64,000 bases of DNA, taken from contig NC_084802.1 of the NCBI RefSeq assembly GCF_963169125.1, positions 43,505,107 to 43,569,106 on the forward strand, read 5' to 3'. Every line of letters begins with the position of its first letter. Position 1 is the first letter of the stretch. The DNA comes from Humulus lupulus. Taxonomy: Eukaryota; Streptophyta; Magnoliopsida; Rosales; Cannabaceae. A program made the position numbers and the translations under genes. A model generated the notes under the pieces. It saw only the letters and a list, made by a program, of their open reading frames with translations. It made no database searches and was not told where the DNA came from. Below are positions 34,610-45,100 of this stretch, in pieces.

Positions 34610-36607
34610 TGATGGACCCAAGATGGGTATGTTTTAAATATGTAAATCGCAAGTGCACGAATCGTTCATATATAATAGTGATCTTGTAAGCAAGGATGTC
34701 GGACCCAAAGGAGTTGTCTAAAATAAAAAAGAAAACTATTTTAAACCAAAATTAATAAATTCTAGCCTAGCTCCAAAGATTATTGAGTTTTAATGTTATA
34801 GACATAAAATAAAAGATTGAAAATAAAAGCTATTTAAGAGAATAAAAATAAACTATTAATGATTTGAAAATAAGTGTTAAAAGAAAGATTATTAAGATAC
34901 TAGAATCCGCAAAATGTAAGTTTAATAATACTTATTAGTATATTGATTCCCAAGTTTTAGTGATAGTTAAAATAAGTCAAACTATCATTTTCCAAATAGA
35001 TTTATAATTTTAAGCACAAATTACTTCTAAAAAGATAAGATTTTTCTTCACTTTTCAAAAAGTATAATTTCAAAGTATTTAATGTGAATCAACCTAAGGA
35101 AACAACAAAAAATCAAATAAAATTATTTATAAGGCAAAACATAATATTTTTGTTCTAAGCATTGGATGTGTACAATTTAATGACACATCTTACACAAAGA
35201 ATATTATGTTTTGCAAAATGAAGAACAAAATGCATATTATCTAACAATCTAAAATATGAGATATTAAAGATGAAAGACATATATGAAGAAGAAAAAATCA
35301 TAAACTTTGTTGCATTATAAGGGAAATCAACATACAACATAAATATTATCTAGTTACAAGTTGCTTCATCATGATCTTAATAATCTTATGAAAAAGATTA
35401 GAAGCACATAACTAGAATATAAATTACAAACATAAATAGGAAAACTTGGAGGAGGAACCCCCAAAATTTTCCTCTAAAAACTCATAGAAAAATGACCAAA
35501 AAGAAGAAAAAGATGAAGAGAATGGAGTGGTCTTCCAAGTGTAGAAATTTTGTAGTGTAAACCCCCAAATTAAGCACACTCAAATGGTCTTGAAAACTCT
35601 CTATTTATAGCCAAAATGAGAGTATTAAAATAATCAATTTAAATTAATTAAATTGATTAAATTATTTAAATTAATAATAATACGACAAATATGGGTAAAT
35701 TTTAGGGTGTAATGATGATTTTGGAGTAAATTTTGTGAAAATGTTTGGGTAAAAATATGACATTTTTAGACATTGGGGACAAAGATGCAATTGTTGGGCT
35801 CAAAAAGCACAAACGAGGCTGGTTGGGTGGCTGGGCCAGGAAGGGGAGGCAGCTGGCTGGGGCTCGGTCTGGGCCGTGTGGCTTGGGCTGCTGGCTGGGA
35901 AGGAGGCTACTGGCAGAGATTGGGCTGGTTTGTGCAGGGAGGGCCCAAAGGCTGGAGGCAGGAGGCTCGGGTGGCTGGGGGGCTTCGGTGGTGGGCCTGG
36001 GGGCGTGGCTGGAGGTGGCAGGTGCGGATTGGGCCGTGGAGCTGGGCTTGGGCCGTATGGAGGCAGGCAGGCCCACGGTGAGGAGAAGGAAGGGTGGAGC
36101 TTGGGTCGTATGCTGGGCTTGGGCCGTATGGAGGCAGGCAGGCTCACGGTGACGAGAAGGAAGGCTGGAGCTTGGGCCTCCTGTTTTTTCTCTTTCTTTT
36201 CTCTCAAAAATGTCATTTTTCCTTCACTTTTCTTGCTTTTTCAAGAGCAAAAAATGCAACAAATTCTCTAAAAAATAAACATAAATTAAAACTAAATATT
36301 TTCAATAATAAAATATACAACATAAGTTTCATAAAAATATTAATTAAAACTTAATATGCTTAAACATTTAAGCTCAAAATTGTAACTTTTTACTTGTAGC
36401 TTAACAATATTAATTTTAAATAATTAAACTACAACATATTATAATAAAATATTTATAAAAACATATAAAGATCTTTAAAAAATTACAATAAGACTAATAA
36501 ATAAAAAATTACTTAAAAACTTAATAAGTTATTTAAAAACTCAAAAACTAAGCAACAATTAACATAAAAAATATGGTAAAAAAACTTTATTTTGTAGAGT
36601 TATCACA
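34610..36607. mobile_element. Unclassified 2-kb insertion in TE-D 5' LTR
   Basis: Comparison with the other LTR shows an uninterrupted CCCTGC/GAACC joint (17994-18003), whereas here 1,998 bases intervene between two TGC triplets (34607-34609 and 36608-36610). The insert begins TGATGGACCC and ends GTTATCACA. An AT-rich body surrounds a GC-rich block (35810-36180) open in several frames. I see no terminal inverted repeat, poly-A tail or Helitron end, and no recognisable protein, so class is unknown. Confidence 0.75.
36041..36182. repeat. 71-bp tandem duplication
   Basis: Two adjacent copies of a GC-rich 71-base unit begin GCTGGGCTTGGGCCGTATGG at 36041 and 36112, with a few mismatches. Confidence 0.85.
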
Positions 36608-37550
36608 TGCGAACCTAGAATTCCTCTGTTTTTCTCCAACCAAACTCAATAAATACCACCCCAAATCTATCCTAGAACAACAATTAAATCCTCAGAGCAA
36701 TATCAGCATAATACTAGTAACAAAACCCCAGCTCAACACAATCAAAACTCCACCAAAAACTCAAATTCAAAGCTCAAGAACACTAAGAAACCTTAACAAA
36801 ACTCAATTAAAACAGAGATTGAAGCTTTACCTCTGTAGTGAATGATGATTTCCTAGCAACAACCAATCCTGAATCCTAACCCAAGCCTTCAATTCCTTGG
36901 TTTCTTCAAGATTTTCCACACCAAAGTTGAGAGAGAGAGAGAGAGTCGGTTGGGAGTGAGGGAGAAGCTGAGTGTTTGTTGTGTTTGGTTTTGCTTTCTT
37001 AAGGCTTAAGTAATCTTAAGCTAGTCCCGAGGCTCGGGGTACCAAAACGTCCTTGAGGGCAAAATGGTCAAAGTCCCCGATATCCCCTCCTAATCTCATT
37101 AACTCCAAATATATCCTCGAATACTTATTCTCATTATCCGATAACCCGATAATGTATTAATTACCCACAATACCCCTTGACTTGCCCTGAGTCGGGTATT
37201 GGGTCCCTCTATGACTTTCCCGCTAACTTGCTCCCTAGGATCATCTCGTGCCGAATAACCCAGATAAACCCACATAATAATGTGGTCTCTCACATATATC
37301 ACATATATGCACACATATACAGGTATGCCCATAACGGGCCAAATTACGAAAATTTCCCTTCTAATAAGAAACGGGCACACATGCATATATAATACTCCTA
37401 AACATGAATATCTAATTATATTATCATATAACTCACATAATCACATAATTATACACAAATATATATCATATAAGCATATATCTTCATAAATTACCATCTT
37501 GACCTCCTAATCAAGGCCCTAAGCCTTATTAGGTAATTTGGGATGTTACA

Positions 37551-38756
37551 GGAACCGTTCATTCAAGTGTTGATGTACTATTATTCTAAGTCTTTAACAT
37601 GCTTTCAAGCTAATTCTTGACATTCATTCGAGCTGAAATAATTAATTACTTCCGAGCCGACCCCTCTGCCTTTCCTCGGAAAAACCCATCACTTTGTCTC
37701 CGACCTAGTACAACTCATTACTTATTAATGAAATTGTTGTTTATTTTTATTATGTAATTGATAGTATCCTAACATCCAAGCTCATCACACATACTCTCGA
37801 GCTGATAAACTGTCTCAAAAATTGGGTATAACATCATTAAACCAAGAATTCGTTAGATTCATATTATATATATATATATATAAAGATATGATACATTCTA
37901 GTTTTAAAATTAAATATTTTTTTTCTAATTTCTTTTGAAAAAAGATACCTATTAATTTCAATATAATAAAATATTAAAAAAAATTCTAAATAAAACTATG
38001 AATTTAAAAAAGTTTATTTGATAAGATTTTAATTATTTAATTTTAAAAAATAATTAAAGCCAACAAAAATTTATATATAAATATATATTATTTAATTAAT
38101 GACTAGAACAATTAAAATAAGTAATTTTTCATTAAAAAAATTTAAATGGAAAAATAATAAAATATGTATATTTATGTTATATTTCACTGTTACATGTTTC
38201 GATAAACAATATACGTTAAATGACAATATAAATAATTAATAAAAGAAATAAAAGAATAAATTTTAGCACATAAATATTTTTCGGTTATATTTTTTAAAAT
38301 ATAATTGATGAAGTAATTTAAATACTTTAATATGAAATTTTAAAATATTTAACGAGAAATTACTTATTTTTTTAAAATTTATTTATTTTATTTAGATGAT
38401 TTTATTACTTTTTACTTTTTTAAAATTTATTTATCTTATTTAAATAACTTTAAAACTATCAGTATTAGAAAATAATAATAAATTATTAAATCTAACAAAA
38501 AAATTAACAATTTCGGTTAAACTCACAATTATAATATATAAAAATATATTATGATTATTTTGTATATGAGTTTAGTATTAAATTTGTTTTTTTGAACAAA
38601 TTTGATTTTTGTCTTATTTCCATTAATTAGGTTTGATAATATATATTATTTAGATGGTTTGAGAATATATTATAGGTTAGAATGAGAGTAATAGGAATGG
38701 TGTATTTTAATTCTTTTAAGTGGGTTTTTTTTAAATAAATTATTGAATGTTTACCA
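37551..38756. other. AT-rich intergenic stretch, no gene seen
   Basis: Contains a (TA) microsatellite near 37866 and many A/T runs; no open frame, RNA gene or repeat end that I can support. Confidence 0.55.
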
Positions 38757-39228
38757 TTGATGCATTGAAAATGAACTTGTGAAAGGACTTGGAATGAGCC
38801 CATAAAGAGCAAGAAGATGAACAATCCATTACAAAAGGAGGAGGACAAGACTTGAACAGAGAAAAGTAAAGAGAAGAATAAGAGGGTCTTAGAGGTCTGG
38901 TGTGAATGGATGAGACACCAGTAGCCATGGCTGCCTCTACTCTTCCCAGCTTACTCATGAAATTGCTTCCCAGCTCACTCATGCAATTGCTTAAACTCAG
39001 AGCAAGTCTTAGCGTGAATAGTGGCAAAACCCGTAAAAAGAAAGTTGGGTTGGGCAACTTATATGGGGTTGGAGATTAGTGGGTTTTGAGTCAAACTCAG
39101 AGCAGGACATGGCCAATAATAGAGGGAGGGCGGGAGAGAGACAGAGAAAGACGAAGTTGAAGGTAGAGGCTTAAGCCCTTGCCACTCTCTCAACAAAAAC
39201 CTTATGTACAATCGTTGCTTATATAGAC
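38757..39228 (-). pseudogene. Duplicated promoter and first exon of the organellar polymerase gene
   Basis: This region aligns with 47583-48030: promoter, 5' untranslated region, first exon and about 15 bases of intron 1 of the polymerase gene, on the same strand. The ATG at 38928 and M-A-T-G-V-S-S-I-H-T-R-P-L-R-P-S are kept, and a 62-residue frame runs to 38740. Indels alter the middle, the exon 1 splice donor has changed from CAG/GT to CAA/GT, and about 25 bases near 38945-38990 are duplicated. A minus-strand TATATAAG near 39224-39217 is a better TATA box than the parent's. No polymerase sequence follows, so it is a promoter-plus-targeting-peptide fragment. Confidence 0.85.
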
Positions 39229-39639
39229 CACCCATCAATTTGATAATAACGAGAGCATCTCTAATGGTGCGATGCATTATTATATTTTGGCATGTTTAGG
39301 GGAAAAAAAAACTAATCTAATAGTGCTTATGCTAAAAATTGTTTTAATTTAACACAAAATATAGAATGAATTAAATTTGCCACAACAACAAATTTCATCT
39401 TTTTTTTTTTTTATTATTTCACATTGCCACTATTATTATGATTTATTAGTGACAATTAATGACTAACATTTTGGGTACATGCAATGATAGAACATAGATT
39501 GGAGTATATAATTTAAACAATAAAAAATTGAAAAATAAAATTAATTAATTTATGTATATCCTTAATAAATATTCAATGACTATTAAAAAATTTCAAGTTA
39601 ATTTGTATTTTGTGCATTGTATCTCGTGGATCTCCAATT
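39229..39639. other. AT-rich spacer, nothing recognised
   Basis: Between the duplicated fragment and the foldback arm there are only A/T runs, including a T tract near 39400. Confidence 0.5.
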
Positions 39640-39643
39640 TACA

Positions 39644-41168
39644 AATTAGAAATTTAAATTATTATGCATCATAGTATAACATAATTATTATATATGCCCC
39701 CATAATTAGACTTCCCCAAAATATGCCATTTTGTAAAAATTGGACACAATTGCCCACCCTACATTATCAACCCATCTCTCTATCTCTCAACCTCTCGCAA
39801 CCCTTCTCTCTTTTTCTACTACATTGGCACTGCTGCCACCACCTCCCTACGGCGGCAGAGCACCATCTAAATGTTGTCATCGTCATTAATATTGTTCTCG
39901 TCATTGACGTTGTCATCTCCCATCACCATTGAAGCACCCCATTCAAGAACTAATCCATTTTTTCTTATGCTTTAATGATTCAAAATCAAATAAAAAACTC
40001 AAACTCTCAATAATATTCACTTAAAACAATATATTTAAATGTTTCTAACACATCCATGCATGATTTATTGGTTTTGGTCGCATTTTTTTAGATTTAAAAC
40101 TCTAAAAATATGCATAATTTCAAACAAAACGATGTTTTTGCGATGCTCCAAAGATGCCCTAGCGATGCTCCATGATGTTATAGTGATGCTCCCATTTTTT
40201 AATGATTTATTTGGTAAAAAATGATGTACTAGTGATGCTTTGACGATGCTTTTGTGATGCTTCTTCAACGCTGCTCCAGTAGTGTTATAACGATGCTCTC
40301 ATTCTTTTCATAATTCTGAGGTAAAAGCATCGTTATAGCATCGTAGAGCATCACTAGTGTGATGCTTATACGATGTTATGGCGATGTTATAGCAATGCTC
40401 CTATTAAATCATATTTTTTAGGTAAAAAGTTTCGCTATAGCATCGTAAAAGCATCGCACTAGCGATGCTTCACGATGCTTTTACGATGCTATAGTGATGC
40501 TTTTACCTCAAAATTATGAAAAAAAATGAGGGCATCGCTAGAGAAGCATCGTGAAAGCATCACTAGTGCATCATTTTTTACCAAAAAAAATAGGAGCATT
40601 GCCAGTGCATCACAAAAGCATCGCTAGAGTATCACAAAAGCATTGTGGAGCATCACTAGTGCATCGCCAAAGCATCATTTTGTTCAAAATTTCTTAGACT
40701 TTCAAAGTTTTAAATCTTCAAAAAATGCGACCAAAAGCAATAAATCATCCATAGATGTGTTAAAAATATTTAAATATATTATTTTAAGTGAATATTTCTT
40801 GAGAGTTCGAGTTTTTATTTAATTTTGAATCATTAAAACATTAAAGAAATTGATTAGTTCTTCAATGATGATGGGAGATGGCAGGGTCACTAGCAAGAAC
40901 AATGTTAATGGTGGCGACAGCGTCATGTGGTGTTATGCCGGCGTGGGGAAGTAGTGGTGGTGGTGCCATCGTGGTAGAAAAAATGAGAGAGTGAGAGGTT
41001 GAGAGATGGGTTGTTAATGTGGGAAGATTAATTATATCCAATATATACAAAATGACATGTGTCTAATTAGGTATATATAATAATTATGCTATAATGACAT
41101 ATGTCTAATTAGGTATTTATAATAATTATGTTATAGTATGATGCATAATACATGAAATTTCTAAATAT
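39644..41168. repeat. Foldback (large inverted repeat) with GATGC array
   Basis: The left arm (39644 to about 40345) is complementary to the right arm (about 40425-41168). Paired landmarks include ATTATGCATCATAGTATAAC (39660) with GTTATAGTATGATGCATAAT (41133), and TCTCCCATCA (39915) with TGATGGGAGA (40869). The inner part of both arms and the loop hold about 25 copies of a GATGC core (GCGATGCT/AGCATCGC). Arm identity looks roughly 80% by eye. Transcription through it would give a long hairpin. Both arms have mirrored short open frames ending S-H-H-H, which are products of the symmetry. It may be a foldback or MITE-like transposon. Confidence 0.85.
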
Positions 41169-41546
41169 AACCTTGACTCATTTTTGTCACGGGAGATGGT
41201 CGAGGCTTATGTAATGCACAAATATTTGTTTCTTGTTGAATACAGAATCTGACTTTACAACGGAATTACATTAAAACAACTCGATTTCACAGTGGCATTT
41301 TCATATATACATGTACAAATACAATAATGGGCTTCCCCGTGTTTAAGAATTACATTATACAGCCGAATCGACACTTTTCTTAGTGACAGTGACAAACTCA
41401 TCATCTTAAATGATGGAAAACCTTCACACCAGCCATTTCTAAATGCCCCCGATAGTTAATACTTACCACCAGCCGTAATCAGATACATCATCACAGATTT
41501 TCACCCAGAGATCAACAGTAAGCCATAGCAGAGACCACACCATGTT
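41166..41546 (-). other. 3' flank of the polymerase gene, probable 3' untranslated region
   Basis: Non-coding sequence following the stop codon. It is less AT-rich than the intergenic stretches and has no open frame. I could not identify a convincing canonical polyadenylation signal, so the transcript end is not set. Confidence 0.5.
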
Positions 41547-42116
41547 TTACTTGGCAGCGTACCAGTTTTGTGCACACTTGGCATCAACAGCAAGATCAAC
41601 ATTCAGTATATTTCTGCCGTTGAAGGGCTTCGACATGCACTCATTAACGATGACCTTGGCAACCTCAGCCGATTCTGACGGCCCTTCCAAGATCACTTCA
41701 TCATGAACCTGATTTTTTTGTAGGGGGAGATAAAAGAGTAATTTTCAGAAACTTCTGGCAGGGATAGAATGTAAGTTGGCGATGGTTTTCCTTTTAAATG
41801 ATTATAGTAAAGCCATTTGATGATTAGGTCACAAAAACCAGATTGGAGAACAGAACAGAAAATCAAAACTAAGAATATGTAACAATTAGAGTAAAAGAGC
41901 AGGATCCAAAAGCAAGTGTAGTTAATGTTTAATGCAGTTGGAAGTAACATCTGAATTAGTACTGCTGAGAAAAGGATGCAAATGAATATGGTTTTATATA
42001 TGAACTTAACCTGTAAAAGCAGCCTCCATCCAAGTTCCTTCAAACGTTTATTTGTGGATATCTCCAACATGGCACACATGGCAACATCGGCAGCACTACC
42101 CTGTTGCAGTTAATCA

Positions 42117-42153
<37 letters not shown>

Positions 42154-45100
42154 CCTTAAGGAATAACCTGCACTGGAGTATTAATGGCAGCCCTTTCAAT
42201 ATGACCTCTTTGAGAATAAGAAGCACCAACCAATGAAGGAAACCAGCGGGCACGTCCTAGTAACGTTCGAACACACCCTTCTTCATGAGCTTCCTTCTTA
42301 CGTTTGCCTTGCCATATTAGTACTTCTTGTCTTTCTCTGTACCAGAGAGCAACTGTTTCTTTTGCTTCCTCAACAGAAACCTGAGAAAGACCCACCATCG
42401 CTTTAGTGCATCAACATTTAGTGCTCTATTTTAATCTTATTTTATTTTTGGTCTGGGAGTGAAGGAAACAAAATCCTCAGTTAATACAGAGAGAACATTC
42501 CATCGATACCTTCCAATCCCGGGAAAGACCAACCGGTGTTTTCCCATATGCAATGGAAAAGTTGAGCATTTTAGCTTTCCTTCTTTCAGAAGCGAAGGCA
42601 TCCTGGGAAAAATAAAAAAATGTCTGTGTTTATAATCAATTATGTGAGATAAAAAAAATCAGGTTCTTTTTTTTTTCTTCAACGTGAAACTAAAATAAAT
42701 TAGTAACAAATCAATCTCTCGACCTCCTTGATATAATTCTAAAATTTCTTCAACAAAGTTGCTATGAATACCAGTATTTCATTGGATGAATTAAAACAGT
42801 CAAATCATTATACCTTTAGCAAAGGCACGGGGGGTTTATCTTCACCAGGTTGAGGATCCCATTCAAGAAGAACCTGCTTTTTTTCAACGGCTTCTCGAAT
42901 ATGCGGGTACATGTTCAGTGCAGTCCTTGAATGAAAATCACCACCAGCTTTGAAGGCATCTAACATGCTTTTACAGTTGGCAAGATGAGCCAGAATCCTA
43001 AGTTCCAACTGTAATATGAACAGATAATGATCAACAGATGAAATCTCACTTTTCTAATTTTTTTAAGCTAAAGATGAAATCTCACTATTTTAATTTGACG
43101 ACATAAAAACTTACCTGTCCATAGTCAGCAACAATGAGGGAATTTCCAGGTGCAGCTATAAATGCCTGACGGATCTTATATCGATCTTTCTCCAGAGCAG
43201 GTTGATTCTAATTTTGCAGTGGGAAAAAAATACAGTAAGTACCAGCTACAATCCAATATAGTTTGTATACAGTTGTATGAGATGTGTGGAAGCAAATAAT
43301 CTGATTGGACTGAAAGTTGAGACTAATTTAATAATCAGAATGATCAACAAAAATTATGAGCACTCAAGATTCATCCCTGCTCAGTATAATGATGTCAATC
43401 ATTTGGAAAACTTATGCCATGCTTACTTGAAACTGATATGAAGAAAAGTACATAGTAGTAAAACTAACCTGCAAATTTGGCCGTCTAGCAGATAAACGTC
43501 CAGTTTCTGTGTTGATGTTCAGTGAACAATGAACGCGCCCATCCTTGCCTGATATGTTACTGCTCTGGTACAAAGAAAAAGAATATTCCAATAGAGTTTA
43601 AAACCTTGAATGTTCCCCCAGTATGTTATAGGAGTTAAAAAAACTACGGTGTCAAACTGAATTATAATTACAAATTAATTATTTGAACATTATAAATAGC
43701 CTTTGCCACTAAAGAATTGATAAACTGATCTGTGGAAACAAAAGACTAGAAACCAGTATTCCATGGAAATTAAATAGATGGCCAAAAACCACACTGCTGT
43801 ATGGAAGGCAGAAATCACCTGTAAAGGGAGGATGAAGTTGGAAATCAGCGAATCAATGGCACAAACTTCACAAAGAGCAGCAATGGCATGGCAAGCTTCT
43901 TTCCCCTCTGCCTCATCTTCAAATGCCGCAAATGCTGTTCCATAAGCAGATTTGCTCCCATCTGGCTTTTCTTGTTCTTGTTTTTCAGCAACGTCATCTG
44001 TAAGCACTTCAACATCATCTTCAGAATCATCACTGGACAGTGACCCCTCAGCATAATCCATGAAATCAAATTCTGCAGAGACCTTCCCAGCTAAAATCTT
44101 CAAAGCACTTATACTAACTGATGGCCAACCACTTGCTGTGAACACCTCAGCAGGAAGATCAGCATCAATTTTATTCAGTGTAATATTGCGAAATTTTGTT
44201 GGAGCCTTTTTTCCTTCTTCAATCACTTTATCAATGTTTGGAATTTTAAGAGTCTTCTTCACTGGAAGACTGACATCAGGGTCCTTGCTGTAAAATGTAA
44301 ACAATCAAGTTAAATTAATAGTGCCTCTCTTGGAAAGCAAGTAGACTGGCAGTATCAAGATAGTGCGGTAATTGACATTCTCCTTGACTAGGATAGGACA
44401 CAAGTAAACTTCTTTGTAAGGAAATGCAAACAGTTAAGAGTTCCATGCAACTAATATATTTATATGTACTTATACTTCTTTATTTCCCATCTCCTTAAAC
44501 ATTATGACAATCTTCAGAAAGGATTTGCTTTTATTCATCAATGTCTTCCATTTTGTTTAAAATTATGCATGGATGTCTTGAGGATCCCTGACATATCATG
44601 AATCAATTCCAAATAAATTTAGCAGGGAAGTCAAATTGGTAGCAACCTTGCGAATAATTAGTTATGCTTTCTTTGAATAAATTCAGACAAACAGAAGCCT
44701 AAGAATAGCAAATCACACTTAACTGCAAAATTAATAAAATTAGACTACCCCTTTGTGAGTGCACATGGGATGATCATAAACCTTTTAGCTTCAAACAAAA
44801 AAGTAACATACAATTTCATAAGTTGAAACCAAATAATATATTGGATCACCATGAACTCAATCATTGCATTTCCATAAGCAAAACTTTCTGGTCCCAGACA
44901 CAATCCTCAGTAGGAGAACCTCACTTAAAACAGTTGCGATATAATTTCAGTGCAATAAAATCCAAACGATGAGACCAGGATTCTATCATTGTCCTAATTC
45001 CCAACAAAATTTAGTTAATTAGCCATCTTTTCCCCCTATTTTTTTCCCCAAAAAAGGAAGGTAAAAGTTGTTACATGTTGAAAGGCACACGAAAGAAATC

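Larger units (their letters stand above)
17127..37550 (-). mobile_element. TE-D: chromovirus (Tekay/Del-like) with nested insertions
   Basis: On the minus strand there are a 5' LTR (33223-37550), a primer-binding site matching initiator-Met tRNA priming, a leader with 40-bp repeats, gag, protease, RT, RNase H, integrase with chromodomain, a polypurine tract and a 3' LTR (17127-18941). The 3' LTR has lost its last roughly 500 bases. Three later insertions inflate it to 20.4 kb: a CACTA element (23176-29367) and a solo LTR (29403-32235), both inside gag, and a 2-kb sequence in the 5' LTR (34610-36607). LTR partners differ at roughly 8-9% of sites in the last 600 bases, so it is an old insertion. 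Confidence 0.85.
33223..37550 (-). repeat. TE-D 5' LTR with a 2-kb insertion
   Basis: The LTR runs from TGTAACGTCC (33223) to GGATGTTACA (37550) on the plus strand. Removing the 34610-36607 insertion leaves about 2.33 kb, similar to the TE-B LTR. Homology to the truncated 3' LTR is continuous on both sides of the insertion. Confidence 0.85.

Noticed and set aside
35702..36271. Five overlapping long frames on both strands
   Set aside because: GC-rich, low-complexity Gly/Trp or Pro/Ser peptides in every frame; no motif, and the block includes a 71-bp tandem duplication.
39723..41050. Two short frames on opposite strands ending in S-H-H-H
   Set aside because: They are mirror images produced by the foldback arms, low complexity, without support as genes.
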